From positions 39,362,706-39,426,705 of the forward strand of contig NC_079223.1 in the NCBI RefSeq assembly GCF_029633865.1: a stretch of 64,000 bases of DNA. The letters run 5' to 3'. A program made the position numbers and the translations under genes. Source of the DNA: Lampris incognitus (lineage: Eukaryota > Chordata > Actinopteri > Lampriformes > Lampridae). This document shows positions 10,578 through 25,274 of this stretch, one piece after another. The notes beneath the pieces are model-generated. The model searched no databases. It was not told the DNA's origin and was given only the letters and a program-made list of their open reading frames with translations. How positions within the stretch are numbered: the first letter of the stretch is position 1; each line of letters starts with the position of its first letter.

Positions 10578-13500
10578 TGAAAATCATGAATGTTTCCCTT
10601 TAAAGAATAGTTTTAACAGGTTTTATAGTTCAGAAGCAGAACCAATGATATAGCATTGAATATCCAGGCTGGAAACCATCTGCTCATTTAATCAAAGGCA
10701 TCGAGTATACACATAGGCTTATTTCATTCTTATAATCTGTATTTTTTGTTGGAAGTGTCACATTTAAGTTCAGCGAAACAGACAGAAGACTGCTCAGCAG
10801 TATGGCTGCTAATGGAGTGTTATCTCTACAACATATAGTATATCGAGGTAATGTTGAAAACTGCGATTATTCCCCTTTAACATGTATAATATGGAAGGAA
10901 TTTTGACTTCCAAGGAAATGTGTGTTATGCGAGAGTTTTGCAGGTTGGCCTATAGGCTGGACTTGGAATAACTCTAATTAATCTATCGGTTATCTTTCAT
11001 AGTACTACTCACATTCCACAGCTGAGACGACTTGGCTCCGGGCTGCTGCTGTGGGACTGGGGTTGCTGGGAAATGATGAAAGATTTTTTACTGGGGTGGG
11101 GGGCTAGTCTGTGGACAGAGTCATGGGGGTGGGACAAGGTGCTGCAGTACCTCACCGAGGTCTCAGCTATATTCATGATCTCATTACACACCGCCTCCTA
11201 GTAGTGACGAACCCCAGAAAGACAGAGTGGCCCCGCCGTGAGGTCCCCAGCAAGGGCCATGGGAAACAAGAAGGGAGGTTGTGGAGAGGGGAGTGAAGAG
11301 TTAGGGGATTCAGACAGGAGAGGGGGGGGGGGGAGTCCAGTAAGTAGTGTGGCAGAAAAGGAAGTGATCCATTAAAAAGCCAGGAAAGCCGTGAAAAGAG
11401 ATGGTGGTACATGGGCCCCAGGTGAGAAGGCATGGAAAAAGCAAGACACCAGAGTGAGTTTATGAAGAGTGTACAGAACATGAAATATTAGCTCACATTT
11501 CACAGGACAGTATTCAGCAAAGGCATTCAGAGTCATAGCAAAAGACGACAGGCAACATATCCAAAAAAAAGAACAGTAATCTAATCTCAGGTCGAACAAG
11601 GAAAACAAATACAGGTTAGAAGACTTGATGTGAGTTGGATGAAGAGGGTCAAATGAAATGTGAATGATCTTTGACAGTGTTGGGTTAAAGTGTTAAACAG
11701 ATTGTGAACCCCCACTATCTAAGTTTAAGCAAACTATGTAATTTACATAATTTCTACAACATGGTGGTATTCAAATCGGTATAACCAAACTAAATGGTAA
11801 CTGTTGCCTTACCGCAAATGAGTTAGCATTGTTGTTATCGTGGATATCAAACAACATGACAGGGCTTCTTGAGGTCGGCCCTTGCAAGTCGCTTTCATTT
11901 CTCATCAACTGAAAGGAGAAAGGAAGAAAAATCAGCACCTATGTTTCATAATGAAATCCATTGTTTTGATGTCTATATATATATATACACACACCGTAAA
12001 AGGTATATAAATGATATTGATAGTGAAGTGCCTATCATGTTGCGTGTCCGTCTGGTTTTCACCATGGTTGAAACAGTGGTCAACATCAGAAATCTTTGTG
12101 ATACAGAATAATTCAGGTTAACTTACGATCTTGAATCAACCTCTACCCTCAAACAGCATCCAAAAATCACACGTCTTAGATGGAAATTTGAGCGTTTAAC
12201 ACATGCAATTGTGTGATGAATTATTTGTACACAAACTCCGAGCAATCAAACCCAGGTCACGTCATTGCAGGTACAGTGTCGCTACTCTTTCGATCTCAAC
12301 TTTTACACAAGACTCAAAGTCTGCCTTAAATTTTGCGTGTTAGTGGAGCACAAACAACAACATGCAGACTTGCAGGCACTAAAACCCTGAACAGTGTAAA
12401 GAGCTTCTTCAGTGATTCTGCCTGGATACATCAGGAAGAATTAGGCACTTCATCTGGCTAAGATCAACACCAAGTCAAACTACAGTTAGACACGTCTTCC
12501 ACATAACTATCAGCTATCCACGAGTATGCTGATGAGCAGCCGTTTAAGGTAATCGTGTTGTGACCCATAGCCCATGTTCCAGCGCGAGCCTCAGATGCAA
12601 AAAAAATCACACACCATGCAGCAGATACCTCCGCGGGGCTATTTCGCCAGCTGCCCGGGGCTTCTCGGCCACTGCCCCTGTCTCCCTCTGCTCCTTCCCC
12701 CTCTGTCAACTCTCTATCCCCCCTCAACCAGCCCTCCAGCACCGGCCCTCCACAGGGGCTTATGCTGCGGGACAGACGGGGGGAGGGAGGGGAGAGCAGG
12801 AAGTCCTCCCCCTGGGGCGGGGTGAAAGTAAGAAAGGGAGTGGCTGAGCTGGGGCGTGGTGGGTACGGCGGGGGCAAGGGTGAGGCCGACGGGGAGGCTG
12901 TAGGGGAGGTGAGGTAAGGGCTGCCCATGATGGGAGGAATGGGGCTGGCAGAGAGGGAGGGGGGCAGATATTCCCCCCAGCGGTAGGACACAGTAGGCAG
13001 TGGGGGCAGAGGAGGGGTAGGGGCGGCGGGGGGGCTCCCTCCCCCCACAGTGAGGGAGATCCACTCGGAGGAGATGGCGTGCACCTCGGGGGACACGGAG
13101 CGGCGGGGGGAGCGAGGGAGGGGCAGAGGGGACGTGGTGAGCCGATTACGGTACAGCTTTTATGGCAACACGGCCATCAAAGGTAGGAGGAGATGGAAGT
13201 GAAGAGAGGAGAGGGGGAATGAGAGATAGGAAAAAGGAACAAAAAAGTACAAGGAGGATGAAAAAAACCTCAGTGAGAACAAAAGGATGGTCAAATTAAA
13301 TGTTCATGGAAGAACAGACAAAATGCGAAAGAATTTTGGAAAAGTTTAAGCGAGAAAGTACAACCCAGTGTGGGTGTATGCCCTTACCTGAGGTGAAGCA
13401 TTGGTGCTGCGCTGAGGCGAACCGCTGAAGGGAGGATCAGGGTATTCAACTCCATTTTTGACCCGGGGCCGTTTGTGCACTTCTATGTAGGTGACGGGGA

Positions 13501-16500
13501 AGATGCCTTGGCGGTTGGTGCCTGATATCTTGCCCTCATACCAGTTCTCATCAACTCTGCGAATCAGTGTGATCCTTTCCCCCTGCACATGTATATCAGG
13601 TACCACGTAAGCTCACAAGAATATATGGAAAATCACATATCACATACCAGAATATAATAACAATAATAATCATTACATTTATATAGCGCTTTTCTAGACA
13701 CCCAAAGTGCTTCACATTGAAGGGGGTAACTCATTTCAACCACCACCAATGCGCAGCACCCACCTGGTTGAAGCACGACAGCCATTTTGCACCAGAACAC
13801 TCACCACACATAAGCTTGAGGTGGAGAGGGAGGGACCATTAAGCCAATTACATGGGGGGATGATTAGCTGACCAGATGGAGAAAGCCAGGTTGGGAATTT
13901 TGCCAGGACACCGGGGGAACCCCCTACCCTTTACGATAAGTGCCACGGGATCTTTAATGACCACAGTGAGTCAGGATCTCGGTTTAACATCTCCTCCGAA
14001 GGACGGAACATATATATGTTCATAAATATAACATACATATAAGGAAAAAGAGAGAGCAAGAACACCTCTTTCAGCTACGTAACTTACTGTGCCGTATGTG
14101 TTTGATATGCCCATAGCATATATCATGTAGGATTGTTCCTACATGCTATATGCTATGGGCGGGCTAAGCTAACTGCTAGCCCATGCAGACTGGCAGTTCC
14201 GACAGTCATCCTGGCTGACGTTCGTTCCCTTGGACAGTAATTTTTTTTGTTTAGTTTGGATATATGTTTCAGTTTGGATCTGTGTGTTCTTGTAGTTTTT
14301 GGATGTGTTTTTGTGTTTGTGTTGTACTGCTGTGGGCTGGGGGAAATGGCGAAACGACAAATAAAGTGTTCTGAATTCCTGCTGAGAAAAATCCCTATAC
14401 ATGCTTGGTAATACCTTCATGTGAACAAAATAAAGAATGAGAAGTTAATGACATCTTCTATCTGTGCATATGTATCTTTATTCTCTAAAGAAACAAAAAA
14501 AACAATCTTTCATTAAAAGGCAATATTCAACTCTTCAGTTTGTAATGGAGTACCTTTCTGAAGGACATCTCCACCACCGTGTCACCGTTGAAGTTGAAGC
14601 GAGCGATGGCCTCTCCGTACTCCAAAACTTGTACTGGGGCACTTTTCTTTGGCTGGGCCTTCTCTGTGGGGGGAAGGAGCTGAATAAACACACACAAAAA
14701 AAATGTCAAAACAGGCTGTATGTGAGTTTGAGTTCATATTTATTTTCACTGTGACTCACCACACACAATGACCGGATTATGGTGAATTTATGTGTCTAAA
14801 AACACACGGAGGTTAGAATAATGACGGATATGTAAATTTATAGTGTGCTTTGTTAAAAACTGATGCCAGTGGGTAGCTGAAATTTCTTAATCATAATATA
14901 CTGAAAAATATTTTTTTGTCTTCTTGGCAGTTCTATCGAGAGTGATTATCGTGGGTTAAGGAAAACAGAGGCCCTAGAAGTAAAACAGTTGGTTTGGCAA
15001 AATACTGCCCACCTCCACGTAGCTTCGGGGGAAAATGCCAACTCTTCCATGATGTTCTCCCTCATACCAGTTTTGATCCACCTGTCGAATGATGTACACG
15101 ATGTCTCCCTTTTGAAACGGTAACTCCCTGACAAAAGAGGACAAAACATGTTTAAGACAGACTGAATAGTGCATGAAAAACAAAAAAACAAAAGTACTTT
15201 AAAATATAAGAATGAAGACGGTGGGGTCAGTTGGAGACCCGGCTATTCCTGGTTTATGTTTTCACCTCCTTGAAACACCAGACGGGTGGGATTTACTGCA
15301 TCCGTATAGATTTTCAAGCAAGACGTCAATTACATAGAACTATTTCAAGCCATTTCCTGTAATTTTCTCAAGATTCGGGCACTCGCCATTTCATTACATG
15401 TGGCAACCCCCACCCATTTGATACTGCAGGAGGTGTGAAACAAACGCCAAGATTCATTTGCGGAAAAAAACTAACCAAGGTTTGCTCGGCTAGCGAGACA
15501 TGTGCATGCCATCACCTTTAACCTCACATGGATGCTACAGATGCATGCATGATGGCTGCATATGCGGTCTTAAATTTCTCTGAATGTGTCACACAAGTTG
15601 TGGCAAACTCTCCTGGCATGCTATGACGTCTTTCACCTACTTTAGAGTCTCTGCTCTGAAGTCGAAGCGAGCCAAGGCTGGAGTTCGCTGCATACACACA
15701 AAGAAGAGATTGTTAGACATGATGAGATGAAGCCCATTAACTCTTGAGAGTATTTGTTATCTTTGGCTCAGATAACTCTGAATAATATCAGAATTGCTGT
15801 CTGGATTGTGTAACAAAGACCGACTCACCGAAAGTAATCAAGAAGACAAAATACACTTTCAGTAAAACTCTACCTTCCTCTTCCTTTTGTAAACAAAGCA
15901 CACAATCTCAAACTTTCTCAACCCACATAGTAACTATAAAACATATTTTATCATTTTTTTTTAAATATTTTTGTTTCCGTGCACTCATCCCCTACTGTGA
16001 GTCATGCCCTTTCGTTGTCCTTGCTCTTCCAAGAATATTCTAGCAATGACAGGAATGACATGCTTGTGACAGTCTCCCTGCGGAGGCTGTCCGGCAGTGT
16101 GCCCAGCTAGTAGCTCCTGTGGTCCAATTAAAGGCGTCATGAAGGTTTGTGAAATGCGAACTTTGGAGGTGTTGCCCTTATAAAATATATTTTTAAAAGT
16201 TTGACATAAGATCCTTTTTGACAAGGTATATGTTGCTCTTGTTGATGGACACAGCACTGTTGAATCAGAGTGTCCTGTATCTGTGTCCATGTGTGTTCCA
16301 GTGTCGCTTTGCATGGACAACATCCAGGACTTAATGTGTTTAATGTGTGTAAAATGGGTTAAGGCTTGTAAAGCTGCTGACCCAGATGGCATCCTTTCCC
16401 GTGTCCTCAAGCCATGTTAGACTCAGCTGTCTCAGGTTTTTACTGACATTTTTGACCTGTCCCTGTCACTGTGTGTGGTTCCACTGTGTTTTAAGAAAAC

Positions 16501-19500
16501 CTCCAATGTGCCCGTACCTAAGAAAACACCCGTTTTTTGTCTTAATGATTACTGCCCTATTATTTTGACCTGTTATTATGAAGTGTCTGGAAAGAGTGGT
16601 TATATCATATATAAAATGTAACATTCCTGTAACCATTGACCCACTACAGTTTGCCTACTGTTCCAGTAGATCTGTAGATGATGCCGTCTCACTTGCTCTG
16701 CTTTAGTACACCTTGAAAAGAAAAATACCTACTATGTTAGAATGTTGTTTATTGTTTACAGCCCTTTTTTAATACAACTGTGCCATCCAAACTGGTGTTG
16801 AAACTCAGACGTCTCGGTCTGAGTGATTCTATCTGTAATTGGCTATTTGATTTCATGACAGGCAGGCCCCAGACTGAGAATAGGTAAAACAGACTCATCC
16901 ACATTAGTTCTTAGAACAGGCGTACCTCAGGGCTGGTGTCTCAGACCCCTTTTGTACAGTCTGTTTACACACAACTGTGTTGCCAAATATGACAACGGCA
17001 TCATTAAACTTGCAGGTGACACCACAGTGTTCAGACTAATAAGCAACAGTGATGAGAGGGCCTATAGGAGGGAAGTGGAAGATATAACCATATGGTACCA
17101 TGATAACGACCGCTCTCTAAATGTCAGTAAGACAAAAGAAATCATTGTTAACTTTAGATAGATCAGAGGAAATCACATTCCTATTTCCATCGATGGTTCA
17201 TCATTGAAATTGTGGGCAGTTTTAGATTTCTTGGTTTACACATCGCAGATACCCTCACATGGTCTCTCAACACCAATTGCATCCTGAAGAAGGCACAGCA
17301 GGGGCTATATTTTCTGAGGTGTCTCAAGAGTTTTGGCACTCATACCAAAACTCTTATGAACTTTTATGGCAGTATCATGGAGTGTGTCTTGACAGGCTGT
17401 ATCACAGTGTGGTTTGGCAACCTGACAGCTCAGGACTGCAGAATACTGCAAAGGACTGTAAGTAAAGACAGCAGCAAAAATCATCGGCACAGAACTATCA
17501 CAACTCCATTGTAGTTACACCACTCGCTGCAAAAGGAAAGCCCATAATATCATTAAGGACACCCCGATCATGCTCTGTTCTAGCTCCTTCCGTTTAAAAA
17601 ACGTTACCCGAGCATCAACTCACACACCACCCGTCTCAGTAATAGTTTCCTCCCACAGGCAGTCAGGTTGCTGAACAGCTGACGCACCCATATTCCATTA
17701 CATTGTTGTGTTGGCAATTGGCAATTGGGATGGTGTGTCCTTTGTCCTTGTGTCCTTTGTGTTAAGGCAGAGAGAGAGAGCCAGAGCACGAGAATTTCAT
17801 TGTATTCTACACATGATAATAAAGTTGAACTTGAACTTTGTGTGTGCTCAATCATCCAGTCATCGACTCGTGAAGTTATCATCCACCATCAGTGGGATAT
17901 TAATGGTAGAGGACTCACGCGACTGCCTTCGCCTGACGGAGGCCATTTGTGTCAAAACATTATATGAAATAAATATGATATGATATATGATATGATATGA
18001 AATAAACATGATATGAAATAAAGTAATGCACAAGTGGGACCTTAAAAGCAGTGCACGGGTAATGTTTTTCCTTGCGTCTGATTTGGGTGCCCGGCATGTG
18101 TGAAATATTTTGGATGTGCTTTTGTGTTTGGATTTTGTTTAAAGACTGCCAGGAGAGCAGGCAAGCCTCCATAAAGAGAAGGAGAATGCTGATTTATTAG
18201 AAACGTGATAAAACCGCCCCTTTCTGCAATTTTCATTCCCGAATCTGTTTTTAAGACCGCTATGTCAGACATTCTCATGGGTACCTGTATCCGCTTTTTT
18301 AACAGCTAACATCTGTTATTCATGACTATTGTCGCCATTTTTTTCTTTTTTGTAAATCATTATTTGTTGTTTTTTCACTCTGTTTCTCTCTCTGCTACTG
18401 TTGAAGGTTACCTCTTACATTATGACTGCTTATTTGTCTTTTTATTCATTGTACATGCATGTTGTTGCCCATTTTCCTCAAGAAACTAGGGCGCCGTTGT
18501 GAATCAGAATCCGATTCTTTAAACATGCCTGGTTAAATAAAGGTTAAATGCAAATAAATGACAATGAAATTCATTGGGATGGCCTCTAAAAGTAGTAACC
18601 AGAACATACGTACAAACTCCAGTCAAAAATACACTGGGGTAAATGTAACCCCCTACGCTTTGCCATCTAACACTGCTTTAACCCTCTCTCTGGACACAGA
18701 GGAGAAAGCCATCTGTGTATGCAGAAACCCCGCTGACAACCCCGGCTTCCTCCCACCCCCGGACTGACAAAGCATCTGCCATCTCTTTTCTCCAGTGTCT
18801 AGTGCTGTGCTGTACCTCAACGCCAGATTTCCTCCTCGCCGTGTTATCTGTGATGTTGAGCAGGTCTCCAAAGCGCTCATTGGTGATGAACTGGTGGTGG
18901 GTCGGGACGATGCCCGTGTGTCGCCTGGACGCTGTGTCGGCCTCTTCCTGTTCCCGCTTCAGCCGCCGCTGCTCCTCCAAGATTTTCTGTCAGGAAACCA
19001 GGCTGAGCTGTTTGTTTGCCCTACCAGATATGGCTTCTTTTTCTTTTTTTTTCCACTCTCATTTACGTGACACATTCTTTGCCAAATATAATGTATGATG
19101 ACAGATCATCAGACTATCAGAGCTATTTTATATACATATCCCTCTTCATTAACAATTTTTGGGGGGATTTTTCTCCCGATTGTACTTGGCCAATTACCCC
19201 ACTCTTCCGAGCCGTCCCGGTCGCTGCTCCACCCGCTGTGCCGATCCAGGGAGGGCTGCAGACTACCACATGCCTCCTCCGATACATGTGGAGTCACCAG
19301 CCGCTTCTTTCACCTGACAGCGAGGAGTTTCGCCAGGGGGACGTAGCGCATGGGAGGATCACGCTACTCCCCCCAGTTCTCCCTGCCCCCTGAACAGGCA
19401 CCCCGACCAGCCAGAGGAGGCGCTAGTGCAACAACTAGGACACATACCCCTATCTGGCTTCCCACCCGCAGACACAGCCAATTGTGCCCGCAGAGACGCC

Positions 19501-22500
19501 CAACCAAGCCAGACATGAAAACAATTTTAAAGTCTCAGTTCCAAACGTGTTTCTCCTCAGCACAATTAAGTTTGATTGAAGGAAGGTTACCTCTTTATCT
19601 CCATGGCGCCTCCTCAACACGTCATCCTGGCTCTCCCCGTGAGCTGGGGATGAGTCAGAATCTAAAGGAAGCAAGAAAGAAAAGAAAAATCACGTTGTGA
19701 AGCTTTCTGACTCGGGCTCATGTACTCTTAAAGCAGGTTCTGAAAATAAACTTTTTCCTCCCAAAGAAAGACAATATCGCACACCCCTCGATTTTGATGA
19801 ATGTAATATTGTAAAGAAAAATGAAACTACTTCAAGCCCACTCACATGCTTGGAATATTCATAATAATTTGTGCAACAAATAAACCATAAGGACACACAA
19901 CTAAAAAGCCAGATGGACTCATGCATGCACAGAGCAAACGTGGAACAAACAGAATGATTCAATGGGGGTTCATGGAAAAAGAATGAATCAGGAAACCAAA
20001 CAATGAAACTTTCCTCAGCCAAAAAAGTAAAGGTGACGCCATGGTTTACTGATGCAAATTGACCGACCACAGCATTAAAAATTAACTGTATTAACTACTA
20101 CATAGCTGCACCATTTAGCTTCCTCCTCACCCCACAACAGTTTACTGTTTTTCCTGGCAAGGCTCATGAGCAACAATTATCAACCTTTCACTCAACTGCT
20201 GTCTGTGTGTCAAACAGGGCAGGCACTATGTACCACATGTACAAGAGGCAAGTACCAGCTGCTCCATGAGGAAGCCACAGCAGGAAGCATCTTGTCCCAC
20301 TATGACATACAAGTCATAGTAATAGATTGGAAGATGGGAGACATGAATAGTCCCCAAAACAGTTAAAAAAAGAAAAGAAAAAAAAAGATGGTAATGCATC
20401 ACATTGAGAGAGTATATGCAATGCTGTTATATGAACCTACATAAACATTGCAGGTGATTGCTGGAATTTCACTCAGGATTATTCTAACATTCAATTCATT
20501 AGGGTTTATGTAGTGGCCCGTATAAGAATATGGTTACAGCACAGTGATGAAATCATCATGCATGAAAAGATATGATGAACGCTATGTCTAACTGTCAGTC
20601 ATTGTTTGATTCAATTTAGTCTAATTATATGCTTGAGTCTTTACTTACATTATAATATAGTGTTATTAACCTAAAAATGATCGTTGGCCCAATTCATGCT
20701 TATGAAGCCTTTAATATTCTTGCATATACCTCAAATCTGATGTTACCAGAAGAGACATACATTACCCAAAGCTGCCTGAATCTCCTACTTTCACTGAAGT
20801 GTTTTGGGTTTGTTGGAGGGGAGGAGGAATTTTGTCGAGCAAGATCAAGACCAAAGTCATTCACCATGAAATGGAAGAGCACCAAACACCACACTCAGAG
20901 TGAGATGGAGGCTTCATGTCACTTTGTAACACACCACACAGACTACAGATGGAAGGTGGCAGCGTCACTTTGTGGAAACAGAGCGACACGAGGTGAAGAT
21001 AGAGTCAGGAAAACAATGAGTGACCACAGAGATGGACACGTGTGTAGAAGTGGGCGAGAGGAGGTGACAGTAGTGAGGGTATGGAGATAGCCACCTCTGC
21101 GGTGAGCTGCCCATGGCTGCAGCAGGTTTCCATTCGCGTCCAAGCCCTGCCCGTTAGTCAACTGGTCGGTGTGGCTTCCCTCCCAGTTGCAAAGCCTCTC
21201 CAGGACCTCCAGGGAGGAGAGGCGCTGGGGGGTGAGAGGCCTGAGCTCAGGAGACACACTGCTGGCCCTCCGGTTCCCCGGTGTCACCTTGGTGGCGGAC
21301 AAACTTCGCCTTGCCAGGTGGGACTGCAGAGACTTCCGCAACCTAAACGGAGCGGGGCCCATGAGGTGGATGTTTCCAGGGAGGGTAGTCTTCTTCTCCT
21401 GAGGGAGCACCTTGTCCTGCTGGGCAGTGGCCTGCTGTCTCTCATGCCTGAGGATGGTGGTGAAGCGGGTGTAGGAGGCTGGGCAGGAGCCTTTACACTT
21501 ACTGGGTTTGAGGTGAAGGTGATGGTGTAAGTGGTGCAGGTGGTGGTGATGATGATCGTGGTTGATGTTGACGTGTGTGCGGGAGAGCATGACCGATGCT
21601 GGGGGGCTTTTTGTCACACCGACTGCTGGGTGGTCCTTTTCCGGGGTGCTCCCATCAAAGCCCTGCTCGATCTCAGTATCAGTGCTAGACGGGGACTCGT
21701 CACGTAGAGTGTGGCTGTGCTCTGAGGGAGAGACCATCTCCTCTGTAGTCTCATTGCCTGATGTCGAGGTCTCCTCCCTGGCTGACTTGCCCTCTGTCTC
21801 CTGCAGGGAACAGGTATCCATCTTGGCAGGGTCAGCAACCAACAGGGACTCAGCTGACACTGCCAACGCCATGTAGAGGTGGGTGGGGCTGTGGGTGGGA
21901 CAGGGGCTGTGGTTGGAGTGCAGGGTTGGCAGGGAAGAGGAGCGAGTGGGCACTGGGCAGGAGCGTTGGATGATCATTTCAAATTCACTGACCCGCGACG
22001 ACACGGCGTCCCGTGGAATGTGTCCTGCCTCATCATCCTCGGACCTTTCATCCTCACAGAAGGTTGCCTTCTCAAAAAGAGAGGCCAGGCTGCGAACGCT
22101 GCCGTGGGGGCTGGATCTGACGGAGCTAGGCCGCTGGATGTGATGCATTGTCCTGTATAGGCTGGAAAACTCAGATGTGCTTCTTCTAATTGCAGGGGAG
22201 ATATTACTGAGGCCGTTTGCACACTGAGGACCACATCGGGACTTAGAGTCTGAATGTTGCCCACTCCCCCTTTCTTCTTCTTCTTCTTCAGTACAGTCTG
22301 TGCCACATGTCCCTGTGTACAGATCCTCACAGCTGTGCGCCTTAGGGTGGCTGACAGGCCTAACTCTGCTCTCCTGAGTGTCACCACTAGGGGGCAGCAT
22401 CTTGGGTTTGAACTTAGAGGGGAGGATTTGGGGTATACAGGCTTTGGCAGCTGATAGGGGCTTCTTACCCTTACACTGGTTAACTATTGCATTACTGGCA

Positions 22501-25226
22501 AGAACTGATCGACTATTTACAGAGGAGCAAGGGGCAATTATATAGCCATTCCCACCTTTATAATCCACTGGCAAGCATGCAGGACAACAGAATAAACAAC
22601 ATATTAGATTACAATGGTCACAGGTTTCCACACGTACACACTAAAACACAGTGTCAGACACATTTCTAAAGTTAAGTGCAATCTCTCGTCATTGATGAGA
22701 AGAGGAAGCAGACTTGATGCGATGCACATCAAGTAATAGATGAGCTGTTATCGTTAAAGCATGGCATTACAGCATATTACGATGTATAATGCTTTGTAAG
22801 AGATGGAACGGGTTAAGTACTACTGCTCTTGCCAATGTGTTATTAAGTGAAAACAGCACTCTAAAAGCTTGCTATATGGTCAATAGATCAAGAGCACTGT
22901 AAGCAGCAACATAAAAGTGGAACGTTAAGGGTCAAGAGGGCAATATGCCATGGAATGTCACATGATGCCGGAGGTCAGGTAAAAGGTCAACTGTAGATAC
23001 AATTTTGGGTAAGAATACCAAACATGTCTTGCAGTATTTGCATATTTCTGAAACAAACAATGTAAAAAAACAAAAACAAAAACAAATCTTCCCCATTTAA
23101 TATGTTTCTCTACCTTCTAGTTTTACTGCTTATCTCCCCCTTCCTTCCATCACCTCTCCACCAACTCACACACTAGGTCTCACCTTGAGATCCTGCAATT
23201 TATAATCAGGAATCAGGAAACTTTATTTGTCATTTCATTTCATGCACTTGCATACATGAAACGAAATGACATCTCATTATTGTTATTATTGATTGTTTTT
23301 ATAATTATTGTTATATTATTAATTATTATTATTATTATATTATCATTATTTACGCTATTTATTTAATTATTATTTTCCATTATTATTGAGTTTTATTAGC
23401 ATCATCATTATTTACGTTATATTATCATTATTTATGTTATCTATTTATATTATTATTTTCCATCATTATTATTGATTATATTATCATCATTATTATTATT
23501 ACATTATCATTATTTATTTATATTATTATTGATTATTATTATTATCATTATTGTCATTATTATTTTATTATTATTATTGAGGAAAATAATATTTTCCTCA
23601 GCTCTATATATAGAACTTAGGGGAGCATCTGCAGTGATGAATGGCCTGTGAGTCTGCTGCTACTCTATCACTCCCCCAGGCTGTGGCTAAATAATATTGT
23701 TGCCTCAGTCAACTTGCCAGGGTAAATACCGGTTAAAATAATCACTGAGGACAACTAGTGTGGAGACGTCCTAGTACAGCGAAGTGCTAGTCGTGCAGTT
23801 CCTTGTTATGGTATGTGAGTGACAACATGACAGATAGAACCAGGAAATGACACATCACTTTCACAGACCGCAAGCCACTGTTGATGTGTGAGTGGTCTAT
23901 TTGTCTGTCATACGTAGGTATCTGAGAAAAGCACACGCTGAGAAAACGATTTTGATTTTTATAGTATATCCACATAGCTGTGTCTAGTTTTTTTTTTTTT
24001 AAGACAAGAGTTACCACTAAAAGGCCCTCAAGGAGGTTTAGTTCTTTGCAACACAAAGTCTTATTTTGGCTTTTCGCTTCATGTGCACACAAGACACACA
24101 CATGATGAAGTTTTGGTCTGCGGCGGTTAATTCTGGGCGCTGGTCTGCCGTTCGGTTTGCGTGCGTAATGAACCAGTAAGCGGGTTGAAGCGTCAGGTCG
24201 GTGCCCTTGGCAGGAGGTTGCCTAATGAGGGAGCACGCTAGTCAGTTGACTTTGCTCAGGACTCAGACGGATAAATCCGTGTATTTTAGTTTAAACACTT
24301 TTACGAGGTAGAGCCACGGGTCAAGATCTTACAAGTTAAAACGCCACCTAACTTTAGTCTTTTCGAAGAAATCAGAATATGTTAATCTAGTAGTTAAATG
24401 AATAGTTTTTAGGGAAACGCACACCATTTTGTGGCAAGAGCTCTCTCTTAATGGCTTTGTTCAACAGCAAGTTTCCTTGTGTACCCCCCCCTCCGGTAGT
24501 ATGGGGAGTATTAAGGGGTAACATCACCCGTTTGCCCGGTATGTACCTTCCTTTCTCCTTCTTCCCCCTCCCCTCCTCTCCTTTCCCAGCGTGTCTTCCC
24601 CCGATCATGTGCGCAGGCATTCCATCCTCTAACCTCGCACTGACAGCTGACTTCCTCATGCCTGCCCACCCTCCGCGGCCCTCCTGTTTATCTCACCCCT
24701 GCCTGACCAGGCTGTGAAAAGCAGATCCCTGTTTATCTCTGCCATTCCTCCCCATCCGTCCCCGCTCTGGACCTCAGCTCCCTGGCTTTACAACACTCTG
24801 GAAACTTGCCCTAAGTCTGCCTAATGACTGCCGGCTCAAAAAAAAAAAAACAGAGCAGGAAGGGGGGAAAATCCCAAAGGTTGGACTCCGTTGATTTAGC
24901 AAGACAACTTCGCCCTCACCGTGACTATTTCAAAGCAGATGGCCCATACATATTTGATGAAAACATCCATAGCATCGATTAAAGAAAAAGAAAAAAAAGT
25001 AAGTAATAAAGGAAAAACAAAACGGCTGGGTGAATGAATACTGCGAAGTGATTGACCACTGCTGTGATAACCTGGAGCGAAGAGAACGTGTGGATTCCAA
25101 CAGGCGGTTAAAAGGAAACACATGTATCCCTAACACTTACAACGCTGTCTGCAGCTCAGTGCTTCTGCCTCAGTAATAAAGGCCTTTTCATGGCTCAGCT
25201 TTCGCCATCCAAATACAAATAAACAT

Positions 25227-25274
<48 letters not shown>

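Noticed and set aside
12560-12847. Plus-strand ORFs opposite the proline-rich exon
   Set aside because: Antisense of a GC-rich coding exon; no homology.
19153-19393. Plus-strand ORFs such as '[20 protein letters not shown]'
   Set aside because: The same peptide recurs in every copy of the family A SINE read in reverse; it is non-coding repeat sequence.
21081-21530. Plus-strand ORFs opposite the large sorbs1 exon
   Set aside because: Shadow frames of a long open exon; the minus frame has homology, splice sites and consistent phase.
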